From NCBI GenBank assembly GCA_019614645.1, contig JABWDB010000047.1, positions 310,001 to 374,000 of the forward strand: DNA of 64,000 nucleotides. Direction: 5' to 3'. This DNA is from Stratiolaelaps scimitus. Taxonomy: Eukaryota > Arthropoda > Arachnida > Mesostigmata > Laelapidae. Below, in pieces: positions 37,661 through 50,556 of this stretch; the stretch's first letter is position 1, and each line of letters begins with the position of its first letter. The notes below the pieces were generated by a model, which was not told the DNA's origin, ran no database searches, and saw only the letters and a list, made by a program, of their open reading frames with translations. The translations under genes and the position numbers were made by a program.

Positions 37661-40600
37661 GTTGGAGGGGGCGGCCGCGGTCGCAGCTACACATGTCACA
37701 CGATGTCCGGTTGCGGCAAGAACAGTAGCCTACGATCCAAATGGTGCTTGTATCACCTTCTTCCATATGCAGTTACCCCTTAGCGATGATGTTTTGATTT
37801 TCTACAATACAAAAGTTGCTTGATCCAGGATGACTCTGAAGAAAGGGTGCTTTTTTGGACACTCGTTCCTCCCGGCAAGTGCATTATACATCCTAAATAT
37901 ATTCACCTGTGACAGTGATATCCGAGAGGCATGATTAGCTACATACATTTTCCGTATACCTTAGTCCTTGAATAATTAGCACCTTAATTTAAATTCATTT
38001 AATGATTGTAATAATGGCGGCAGCACAGTCAGTACTGGACCATTTCAGAGTGGTGTTGTTTTTTTAATACGATGCAAGGTAAAATCTCCTTACGGATATT
38101 CTATAGTGAGATTTGCATACAGCTAATTTAAAATCGTTTGAGTTTGATATCGCACAGATGGCGATATCATGTGGGTGCAACGTGAAAGCTGACACTCAAA
38201 TCGAAAGCTGTGCTGCGGTGTTAGTTATAATGGCTGATACATACGTTCCAGTTGAATAGATCAACTTTTACGTGAAAGTGCCTGACACGGTTTATTGTAC
38301 AACAAAGTCCTGCATGAGTGACAACAATGGCCGCAGTGTCTACTGTACCTACGTCGGTATTCACCTTCGAGAGGATTAACGAATTTTTAGCGAATTTTCC
38401 CGCATACCAAAGGGATGCATTCTGCTCTTGGGGCAAGCTGCTTGAAAGGGCATCTTTATACCGTTCAACAGTTCCAACTCTTTGGAATACAATCTAAGCT
38501 TTACTAAGAAGGCTCATACTGCAGAATGGAGCTCAACCAATCTGCTCACGAGAACAGAGAGTGTCTGTAGTTGCGACGGCTGTAAGCAGCTGGCAACACA
38601 GTACGCCGATCATCATCATCGCCATCATCATCATCTGTATATACAAGTGGGTAGATTATACATGAAATAACAGATGAAAGGTGCAGCGGCCATAGCTACT
38701 CGGTGGTAATGTCATCAAGGTGTCATTGCTGACGTCATGACCCCGTGTCCGTCTCTAATGTTCAACTGTGAGAGGGTGCCCCCAATGGAAGACAGTTATA
38801 ATAGTTGCTAGCGTCCGCTCGCCCGCTAATAGCGACCGCAGGAGACGCGTCAGTCAGAACTGTAAAAGGCTTCTCTTTCACTCAGTATCCCATGCTAATT
38901 TGACATCATAGCTCTGCTGCTTCGCTGGGTCTTGACAAGCCCCGCACGCCTCCTACCCCTGTCTTAGGCGTGAATTGATAACGCACTTGTCGTTGCCGCT
39001 TTCGACTACATTCGCCGCCGCACCTTGCCTCCTCAGCGAGTATCTGTAGACGTGGCCGTGTCTACGGCCTGTTGTATACGAGAGTCGTAACTTTTGAGAT
39101 GCTCCAACTGTGCGAGTCGGCATATGAGCATCCGGCTGATGAGGTCAGCGGGGCCCCTTTCTGTCCGCTTTCAACGATGTCCATGCTACACGGACCATGG
39201 ACTGCTTCAGCGACAACATGCCTTCGTCATAGCCAGTGACTGCTGGCAATTGGGCATTCGAATTCGAAATGTCTGCCGATTATTGCCGACACTTAGATTC
39301 GAAAATGCTTTACTCACAGTAATGAACAAAAATATCAAAGTCACAGTTAAAAGCGATGCTTTATGACTCAGCTAGTTCTTATTTCGCTGCCCAAATATGA
39401 TTTATGCAATTAGAAAGTAGAAATTACGATTGAGGACGTCCGCAGTGAAATGATAAGGGACGATCTACATGACGCCATATACGAGTAGAATATTACGCTA
39501 TATATACGTATATGCACCCTACATCGCGGTGCAAACACAGTAGCAGTGAGCTCTACGATTGATTGAGGGCTGCCGTTGATCTGTATTTAGCAGGAATTTC
39601 AAGTGAATTCGTACCATTCGCTATCAACGATCGTTGTTGATTGTACTGTTCGAACGGTACCGCTCTGCTGGTCAGCCAAAGCCTTCCAAAAGTTCCACTG
39701 ATGTAGGATTAAACAACCGACCCTGTACGCTTCACATCCAGCGACCTCTCGAGCACACGGACCTATTTCCGCAAAGCAAACAGCATCCGAAGGGAATTAC
39801 TGTTAGGCGTAGTAGATACAAACGGATTTATTAAAGTCTCTTAGGTCTCACATAATTGGCTTTGCCGAATCACCACCACAGCTATGATAATTTATTGTGA
39901 AAAACCGACTATGCTTTTGTCTAACCTCTGTCGCTATCCCGCAGTTGAGCTGTGGACCGGTGACTCACAGTTGAGGCTTAGTTAGGAGATGCAGTGTAGG
40001 GCACACGCCGTGCCAAGAGTGCCCAGGGTGTTTGTGTACACAGAATTGGCAATTGAAGCCGATCAGCAGAGAAAGTCGTCTCGTGTGGAAAGGACACAAT
40101 TAACTTGACTCGCTTGTGCGACCAGTCCGAAAAGGAAGTTCGTTAGAAGGTCGAATTAATTGCTTGTAGCAAATTCTCCCATTTTGCCAGAACTTGCCTC
40201 GTTCTTGCGTTGTTCTCGCAGGCGCAGAATACTGCTGGCAGTACGATATTGAATAGGAGCGCATTCAGAACGCTTCCTTTATTCAAGGGCTTCAGATATT
40301 CGTTATTTGTATTGTACAAAATTACGTATCGTTCACGCTACACTGCGCTGCTCTGTCCATCGAACAATCAGTGGCCATGGCTGAGATATGATGCTGAATG
40401 GAACTCCTTCGATCAAATTTCACATTAAGTGATAACAAGTCTAATTGTCGACTAGTATAATTGCATAACCATACTAATCGAAATACAGTCGCAGTTGTAA
40501 CAACTCGCTAAATCGCTGTTGTCGCTTGAGTTCCGGGGAGTGGCCATTCTGCGAATCGGAATCGTTGTCGACGGATCAATGCAAAATGTCAACCTTACTA

Positions 40601-42564
40601 ATCAGTTATTGGCCAGTGACGATGGTTGATCATTCGTTAAACGTCAGCGAACATTGGGCATGATAAGGCTCCCGCATTTGTCTGCAAACAGGATGAAATC
40701 GTATTGTTTAAGCCACTGTTGCCAGCCGTAGAAGTGATTTTTGCGTCCATGCCACATAATAGATACTCTTAGGGTTAAGTGAACTAGACTTTAAACCTAT
40801 GCCGGTTATGGACTGTCTGTTGACCGGTTCGACTTCGTATTAATAGGAGTGACGGTGTAATCTCGTGGAATACTTTCGAGCCTTTTTCTGGCCCAAGTAT
40901 CTCATCTGCTTCAGTATTCATCAAAGTTTATCAGTATTGCTTCAGTTGCTTCAGTATTGATATAACTTATCTTATATTCATATAAGTTTATATTATGCAG
41001 TATTCATAAGTAATGGCCTGAGGTATGACGAGTTCATTTCCTATACACCGCTCCATCTAATTAGCGTGTTCGGGCCCACGAAACAACTTGATAATTTTTC
41101 CCTCGATCCGCTCAAGAAGAGTGCACGTGGCAATAATACGTGGACTTGGCCCAGGAAGGCCTTGCACTTCATATGATTGTATATGGCGAACACAAGCCGT
41201 CGCTCGGCCAAAAATGATTTTCAACGCGATTTTATACAGCAGGTACATCTTGCTCGCTGGATCCTGCACACCAAAACGCATAGGATATTATGCAGTGTTA
41301 GCTACCGAAGTTATTCACGTGCACCGAATCACAATATGACTCGAGATGATTTTTGGGGGCCAGAGATGCCCAGCCTCGCTGCCTGTCGATTGCTTTGGGG
41401 TGTAGATGTTTCGACGGAGGTGACGCCATACAATTTTTCTTCGTGACGCCCATCGACACAGCGTTTGTAGAGATGCCACGACCCTTATCGAGTGAGTCAC
41501 ACTACTTCCATTGGTAGACGTCGTCAGGTGTCGTACCGAGAAAGTGTGTGACCACATCGTGATATGGGCAATTGTATTCACTGAATAGTAATTTCCATTT
41601 TCTTAGGAATCACCCAATGTAACCTGTCGCAATGTTGCCTCAAGCGATGATGGCATTATCAAACCCGACTCCACAGCCGTTGCGGAACTGATACCCGCTG
41701 AAGCTGTCGCTGCCACCGTCGTTGGATACGGTGGACACCGCTGAGAAATTCGAATGGGTGCTCCGAAATAGTAGATGCGCAGTCAACTGCACTTGCCCTG
41801 TACGTTACGTGGGTATTGACATCTTAACGCGGGTGGGAGATTTCTGGTAGGATTTAGGCTGAGATATCAGATGGGTACATTGGATTAGCATTCGACGCCG
41901 TTCGCCATTTGTAGATTGAACCAGCTTTTGGGGATGACGTCGGCTGATTGATTTGACTGCGAAAGCCGTTACCCGGCCGTCAAAAAACGTCCGCTACTCT
42001 ATTACAAAGTTCGGTTGTTATGTTGCCAAGCAGTAAATACGTCAAGTGGATGAACTTGCACCTGGCAGCGCCTGTTAGTACGACGACAGGCAGCTACTCA
42101 ACGCCTAAGTACAATATTAGTGGGAAAATAACAATCAGCAACGTGTGTGCACTCGCCGCTTCGCTGGTAAGTAATATCCACATAGTCAAAAGGCTCAACG
42201 ATGAACTGAGGTCTAACCTGTCCCATTACGCCGGTGGGAACCCCCCTGGAAATCTTCGCGGTGTGGTACATCATCTTACGCGTTTTAGCTCTATGAAACA
42301 GTCTTCTTTCGGTTGAGAACATGTGGAACTTCTGCCGCTAACATGAGTTAGAATTATGTGGAGTTTAGTTTTGCAAGTGTCCATTTGAGGCGATGGTATG
42401 AAGCTATTTATCGACTAATAAACATCATTCAAATGCTTGCATTGAATTTTACGACCGATAGCTGTTCTAGGTCTAAACGATATCCCACCTTGCCTTGTAC
42501 AGTTCAGCAACCTAGGCAGCCGCCAATTTTGAAAGCATTTTGCCAGCAATGCCTTTTGTGTGCG

Positions 42565-42588
42565 GTGTGTGTGTGTGTGTGTGTGTGT
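42565..42588. repeat. (GT)n microsatellite
   Basis: A 24-base GT run in non-coding sequence. Confidence 0.9.
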
Positions 42589-45308
42589 TTTCCTTCGACC
42601 AGCTAAATGCGGCTATCATTAATCTCATTAACCATTATTAATCTCCCCATATTCCATCGCGGGCAGCAAATGCAGCCGCTAGATGAATCCATCACGTGTC
42701 TTTGTACGGGGTACATATGCCTCGAAAGGTTGCTTAGACCAGCCGCTGAGTGCAGTGCAGACCGAAATCTAAAATAAAGTCTCTCCTGCTGAAAATCAAC
42801 CTGATGACAACAAGGGTGAGCTCAGCATGCCTTAAAACAGTGAGATTTCTACTTTCATCTGTCGCTTGGCCATTCATTTCATCGGAGTGATTGCAGATGT
42901 ACTATCCACAACTACTTTCGATGTAGTCACCGAACCCTGCCGCACTCGTCAACGACACAACGGCTGCCCACTAACGCAGCAGATAGGTTATATCAAACCC
43001 ACCGTGCATAGGCCCATATAGCGTCCCTCATGACGAGGTCACATGACCAACAAATTTGAACTATTGGGTTTTTGACACTCGGCTATCCTGCGTATCGATG
43101 TCCTCATCGAATTAATTGTACACGGGATGGCATATCATAATTACCATCAGCAGTAGTATAGCCATCAGCGTCACAGTTATCGCCAACAGCTAACCTCTCT
43201 TCCATCTGGCGTTTTGCGATTGCCGACAATCTCATTCGTCAACGTTCAAATCGAGCTGCTCATACGCTGTGTGCAGTCTAAGAATTTCAAACTAAAATTA
43301 CTGTCATTGTGTTTCATTATTATTTAGCAGCGTTCATTTTGTCTCATGCTAAGATCATCACTAAGTAGACGCCCACACCGACACGCTCTTCGATGCTTGG
43401 CGGTTTTCATACTAAGTTTCGAGATAAGCCTCATTGGCGGCCTGCCTGATTGCTTTATCCTGCTTGTCCACTTTATCTGCTGGGCCGATATCTCTCTCCT
43501 CGCCAAATCTGTCGCTGACTGCTCCTGTGGCGTCCTTTTTGTTAGGATCATCATTTTGCTTGAAGTGACCTAGGATTTCGGTTCGTCCGAGACTGTTCCG
43601 ATTCGTCTATGGCGATTAAAGTCGACTAGTTGAAGATTCAACTCTGCTAACTGGTTCAGGCAGCGGAGTACTACTTGCTTAGCTAGTCAATCGCACTTGG
43701 TATGTTAGTAAGGGCTATTCAAATGTTCGGCGGCACGCTCGATTACTGTTTTTTGCATTGCAGCTGTGTTGTTAACGCGGTCATTGTTGTTCAACGTAAA
43801 CACATCGAGCCGAGTGTCACTGTCCGACCGCGTCATGGACTAGAAAAGTTATGTCCCGACAGGACGACGGGAGAGTCACACAAACTTATAAGCCCTTTGT
43901 GTGACTTTCTCGTCGCCCCGTCATTGATCTGTCACCGGAGCGCAGCGATAGCCATGTTAGTCAACAGCACAACTTCGACCTGGCCGCTCTCCGTTTAACT
44001 GCCAATTCGGTTTGCAATTCGAATTGTTTAATCCAATCATCGACTAGTAGACCCGCCCGGCTTGTATACTCTTCGAAAGTTACGGAGAGACCCTCCGCCG
44101 CTGGTCTAGTTACTCGCTGCACTACCAGCCATCACAGACGCGCGGACGGGCACACAAACACAAGAGAATTGATTTCGGATCGACACCGCCGAAGTCCAGA
44201 ACCATCGGCACACATCTCCCGATCTACTCAGTTTTAATCAATACAGTTATGACCCGCAGGGATTGTCCTCAACGCAGGAGACGAGTCTTCCCTGCAGTGC
44301 GGGCTCGTCAGTGGCAGCGCAACGCTGCTCGTTAGCGCAGCAGACGCCGTATACCCATATCTCGCATAGCGATACACATTCAGCCGGCCAGCGGTAGCGG
44401 GCGGATTCAACATATGCGTCCGCATCACGTGACCCGCGCGACGGAACCCCATGACGAACGAACTTGTACTGTTGTGTTTCTGACAGACGGGCCCCAGCCT
44501 TCGTCTACGGCTTCTCTATTATTCCTTGGAAAAAGCCTCAATCCGTTTTTCGTATCCGTATTGATGTTTAGTTAATCGATCAGGGTTAAATTATCGTCAC
44601 GATTATTATAGATTCCCACTCTTATTCCTACGTCTAGTGCTTAGCCAACGGTTCGAACGAAATCGCGCTATCGGGGCTGTTCGAGTGCTCACTTCGAATG
44701 CTAACATATATATCGGACACATGTCCATTGGCAATTATCGCTGAATGGAGTCGCCATTGCTTTGTGTAGACCCGGGTGGGCAGGCTATCGAAACGCTATT
44801 TTCATCGTGCCGAGAAACTGCCCGACCTAGGTTGGCGCGTCGAGAAGGCGTGGCACGATTTGGCCCAGTCTCTCGAATCGGGCACGAAGATGTCAGCGCA
44901 GACGAACTCGGGATAACGAACGATTGGAATGGAGCTATGGAAATCAATGAAAGGAACCTCCGCCGCTGGACGTGGCGATATATTTAGACAATCTCTTGAG
45001 GGTAGCGCACAGTAGGCAAATACACATTGAAACGAAACGTGTCTGCCTTTTTATAGACCTTCCATAATCGGTGCAACGAACGAGTACATGTGTTTCCCGA
45101 GGAAATGACGCGTGCCATTTTGCATTTTCACAAGTTAAACGTAGAGGCTAATAGTGATACATTCGTTATGGATTATTTTTCCATTCGTTCGCTAGCCCGT
45201 TATCGACATGTCCATGTTGGAATAACGCGGCCGTAGTTTTTGGGATAGAATAATTTCACATCAGACCACTAAATTTGTTGTCTTTTGGTCATTTTTGCTT
45301 CATTTCAG

Positions 45309-45360
45309 GGCTTGTCTACTGAGACTCGACACCGGTGACATCTGTTAATCGACCGCGAAA
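45309..45360 (+). other. 5' untranslated part of ERM-gene exon
   Basis: A strong acceptor (pyrimidine-rich sequence ending TTTCAG at 45308) opens the exon, so at least one further untranslated exon must lie upstream, outside or inside the window. The leader ends CCGCGAAA just before the ATG, a good start context with A at -3. Confidence 0.7.
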
Positions 45361-45372
45361 ATGCCGAAGCCG
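45361..45372 (+). CDS. Moe: ERM exon with start Met-Pro-Lys-Pro
   Basis: Four codons followed by a GTAAGT donor. Identical to the start of vertebrate ezrin, and the phase-0 junction joins directly to Val-Asn-Val-Arg in the next conserved exon. Confidence 0.92.
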
Positions 45373-48300
45373 GTAAGTAATCGGAAAATATTGGACGTTT
45401 CAGTGCGACTATATTTATCGTGAGCTGAGGCCTGTCCGATAGGGGAACAGCTGAGGGTCAGCTCGAAAAACAATTATTATTTTTATCGTGAAGGCATTTC
45501 TTCCATAGTTCTGTTAGACGGTATGACGAATCGGTCGATCTCGACTTTCAGGATTAATAAATAAGGTGGTTTTCAACACGAAGCCGTGAAAGTGCACCCT
45601 CTATAACGAGTATATGAGTGTAAATGATCACGAGGTTGCTTCATGGTGAGGTAGCGAGAGAAGTAGAATTCCTGTGATCGCTAGCTGATGGACGGGTGAT
45701 TTTTGCTTATCTTTTTATTTCGGGGGCATTCTGTGCATCATTTTAAAGCTGTGAGGCCTTCTCACGTAGATGACTATCACACGCTGTCACGTGGGTATCG
45801 ATTGTAGAACAATAAACCACCTCGGGTTCGGAGGTCTAGATCTTCCATTGCAGACCACGGCTAAATCTAACTTAGTCAAAATGAATGGCCAATAACATTG
45901 ATTCGATACGACAATATTCCCCTTACACGGATTCAATTTTAAATGAAACACCGGGGTTGTACACTGTTTGTGTGGCTTACTACGAAGTTGTTCCTAACAG
46001 GGATGAGTTTTCTGGGAAGCTTTACTGTGTCGCGTGCGTGAATTGCCACTGAACACACAATGAAACTTCGCCAATAATACACAATAAGTGATCGGAAGCA
46101 AGCCCGACTCATGCTCATAGCCCATTAGGGAAGATTATCGGAATCGCTTCGTTGACTCGTTGACGATCCGGGTGTTCGACTACGATACAACTTAGACACA
46201 GCGGGCAGCAGATAGAAAATTACATTTATTAGGGAGAGACAGCGATATTCTACATGCAATGTATGCTGAGAGGCAAACACTGAATAAGGATTATGTTTCA
46301 ACGAGTGGTGTTTCACTGCCACTTGTAACGTGCGCAACCCCGAGAGCCCACGATATCTATATGTGTAGTGCGATATTTCTGGTATATATATATATATATA
46401 TATACCAGAAATATCGCACTATACAGATACACTCGACAGTGGTTTATTCCGCTACTTGACGTTAAACATATGAACCTATCGAAATGTATCCGACGCACAT
46501 ATGTTAACAACTTCATCAGGTCCACAATAAGTAGAGCAACAAGAGGCACTAGAGTGACCTATAATGATGCATGTGACTTCCGGAGGAGTTCGCGACAGTC
46601 AGCTGTGCTGCGCTACAAGATTGTTTTAAACAACGTTGCTGCTTGTAGAAATGTACCTCATTTTCGACGCTGACAGACGTACCTCATATCAGGCGCTTTC
46701 CTCCTGCGGGCTGAGATTTGTTGTAGATGGGTAGATCTTGCTCGGTTGCACGCAAAGGCCTCCTCTTCCCTCTGCATGGTCTCCTCGACAGAAACCCTTT
46801 CTTGAGTGTTTTGCAGATAAGGGTTACGATCACCACCGCCATTCTTCGAACGAAGCCACTGGAACTGAATTGCACTGAATTAGCTGATAAATCAAGGCCG
46901 TATCGAAGCAAATCGTGGTTAGGGACGCATCGTACTAATATTAAAGTCTGTCTCAAATCGCCCCTCACGACACTTCATGTCGCCGTAGGCACGCTTCAAA
47001 GTGGACGATGATTTCGCTCCGTCCAGGCACTAACTATCCACCATTGCGTGTAAGATAGTAATAAAATAATTAGAAATAAATCAATATTTTAAACGAGGCA
47101 TACAGGCGAAAAATGCGCAACTGCGATGTGAGATCGCAGTTGGCAACTGCGACGTGAGATCTTCGTTATGTATTCGACTACGTCTTGATTCTGCCAGCTC
47201 TGGTCAGTTCAATGTTGGCCTCAACAACACGGTTACAACCAATGGCTGCCGCTGTTGGCCTATTCTATGGCCCATCGTCGCTTGAGGGTTATTATCTTCC
47301 TATATAGGACACAGGAAGTATAAATTTTGTCGAGGTGTTCTACGGGACTTATTTGTAGTTGCTGCCGCTGCCCATTCAGCACACGTTGAAATGGCAACGC
47401 CAGCAGTATTGAGCTGTTATCCAGTGACTGCTGTTGGCAGCGTTTGCAGCCCGATTGAGTGTGCTTTAGTGGACTGACCAGCAGGACCAAGTTGGGGTGT
47501 AGCTTACTGTACCACAAGGCCCGTCGCAGGCGTTTGTTCAGCTGAGCCTCGCGCTCGCGCGCATCCTGGACAGGCCCAGCCCGGCCGAGCGGACAGGTTG
47601 AAACAGCTGGCGGCAGCGGCGGTGGAACAGGGGCGTCGTTCGCTGGCAGATTAGACTGGAGCCTATCTACGAGCCGTCGTCGTCGTCGTCTGACTCTCCG
47701 CTGATCATTGTTTTCTGCAGGCTTCGTCCGAAACTGAAATCACCAGCAGAACAGACATGTAGTCAAGTGGTGGTGGTGCTTGTTGTGGTCGATAGTCACA
47801 CGGTAGTCGACACAGTTTGCTCTGGTACGTTCTTTGGCCCTCGGAAGGCAGGTGATGAACATACGGCCCTCTGTTGCCGAGCGATACCGATGTGTGCGTC
47901 AATATTTCCTTCTTGTGAAGAGGAAGACAACGACTAATCGTTCGGCATGTACACGAAACAAAGGGACTCTCAGTGAAAGTTCAGTGCTAGAGGTGGGGTG
48001 ATTCCTTGTGATTTTGTCGTGGTGTCGTCGTTAAAAGCGGAGCGACTGGCATCAACTTCCAATATCGTATTGTAACTGGTAGTAGCAGCAGCTCTTCATG
48101 TGTCAAACTTGTGGCACGGCTTGTCGCTTGCGAGAGAACAACTGCTGATGTACGCGCGCTACGTAGGTCACTTGTTGCGTTAGCCTTTTAGCATCAGCAT
48201 TATAGCCGATTCCCCTGGAACATCATGTCTTGTCAATTGACCACTTGTTGCATGGATTAAAAATCAATGAATCCCGCTTGCGATTCATGAGACGCTGTGC

Positions 48301-50504
48301 GTTGAGAAGCATGTTGAACTTTATGATAATAATAATAACAATAAGTATATGTTCGAGACGGTATCGACCTAGACCAGACGGCAGCCGCGTACGCCGACGT
48401 TGAGGACAATTGTGTTGAATTGAATCAGATACGTTCCATTCCGTATTTCTTGTGGTAGCAGTGAATATGCAGATGTGGGACAGACGAGAACATGCTGAGG
48501 GGTTCCGCAAGGCGAAAAAAAAAAGATTGCTATTCTATGTATTAACAACCACCGAAAGGCTCTCGTTACCTCTCCCATTGACCAGGACCCAGTCGCGGAC
48601 GAGTAGAGTTCATCCACTATGAGCTAGATGGCGCCGGGCGCCATGTCGTACAATGCATAAAACAACATAGAAGACGTTCATGCCGCTGGACGAGATGCTT
48701 CGTTTCTCATCGGCTCGGCTTCACATGGGAAACGCGAGCGCCGATTGTCTAAATATCTTACAAATGCAACTACCTATTTCACGGAGGACATGATCCCCGC
48801 AGTGGTCGAATTAATTATAGACGGTGTATGAGCGACGAGTTCGTCCTGAGCTGCTTTGCTTGCTATGGTCCATTGCTGTCTACCTCTCCCGTAAACGGGT
48901 GACAACGTTACACAAATGCCCAACACGAGCCTGTGCTGCGTTGCTCCGCTCAGTGTGAGCCTACTGGTGGTTATTGTCGCCGCCGCTACCGTTCATCTGT
49001 CGGGTGGCTGTCAGAGAGCACCTACTGCATAGGGTGCTTAGGGTGTGAGTTTTTCTGTACAGTTCTAGCTGTAGCTATCAGCTCTCAATCTTCTAGGCGT
49101 CATGGGTTGCCTTTCATCATGGGTTGCCCCCATTACAGCTGTAGCAGCAGCAGCAGCAGCAGACTATCTCGAGCCGCTTGCCGACGTTATTATAGCTTAC
49201 GCCTACGTTGCGGGGTGACGCCAAGCCGTCGTCTCCTCTGCTGGATACTGCTCCGCTCACTCCTGCTAACTTAGCTTCAGCTGTAGCCGTCGACTGTGCG
49301 TCCGCTCGTCTCAACCACTCTGTCCGCAGCGTATGTGATAGTCTACTCTCGCGGCGACGGTCTGCCTATCCACTTGCTGTTGTCGGTCGATTCGCAAGTT
49401 GGCTTGTAAGTAGGCATAGTGCTCTAGCGGAAACGCTACCCGACACAGTCGTCGACACAGACCGCCACGAGCAGGCTGCGTCTGCTGCTCCAGCTGCCGC
49501 CACCGCCGCCGCCGCCGCTAGTCGAAGTGACAGTCCAAAGTTGCAGAGCGCATGAATCGAAGCGGATGGAATAGCGGCTCTACTGTCAGGCCGCTGGCGG
49601 TGCTCTGTGCCGCTGTGTCGACAACGGCCGTCCCGTTGTGGCAGAGGGCTGCTGCTGCTGCTGCTGCTGTTGCGCCGGTGATCGTTGAGGCAGCTTCTGT
49701 AGAATCACGTGCTTGCCGGTTCGGCGTGTCGCCTTGCGTTTGCGCTCGGCGCTCGTGTGCCCTCCCTACCATATACCCTACGGCAACGAGAACTGACGGA
49801 GTGGTGGCTGTTGACGCCGACGATAGCGGCGACGCAGACCCCTGCGGAAGAGGCATTAATGCAACAGACCGACGAGTCACTTTCGTCCATTGCTCGTTGG
49901 GTTAGTTCGTTCATTCCGTTTGTTCGCCCGCCAGCCGTTTCGGAGCCCGCAGTCCCGTAGTGGTTGGTGTCCCAGTGCTGTTTGTGCCGTGAGTGTTTGT
50001 GCATCCACGTGTCGTGCGATATGCTACTGTTGCCTGTTGCTGCTACGAGATGTAGAGCGGCACAACATTTTTGCACTTATTACCGAAGTCCAGTGTTGTA
50101 TATCCATATATATCTATATATATATATATATATGTATATGTGTATATACAAAATGGTATGTCGTTGCAGGTATAGGCGGCGGTATAAGTACACGGTGATG
50201 TTTATTGATCCACCAATATCGAGACCATTGAGTTGCTATAGAGTGGCGTCGGAATGGCAGCAACGGGAAGACGCAATGGTCTCCATGATTGACCAAGTGG
50301 CAATTCAACTTTGGCTATTCGTTGTCGGCGACGACCTCGTTGACTTACTGTCGGATTGACTGATCGGTGGCTTTCTATATTTGGAAGCCTCTTATGAACG
50401 AATGTCACCTTCCTTATCATGTATATAGCTGCGTGGGCGGCTTTGTGCAGAACTGCTCGAATAACTGTGCCTGTGTAAAACTCGGTACGGTATGTTGTTG
50501 TATA

Positions 50505-50556
<52 letters not shown>

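Larger units (their letters stand above)
35461..45308. other. Long stretch without a recognised coding exon
   Basis: No conserved protein exon was found on either strand. Near-perfect donor sites occur at 36463 (CAG/GTAAGT) and 42168 (CTG/GTAAGT). These could end untranslated first exons that splice to the ERM exon starting at 45309, but this is inference. Other contents are a LINE-like tail (37621-37660), a TA run (37340-37364) and a GT run (42565-42588). Open frames up to about 148 codons have no domains. Confidence 0.4.
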
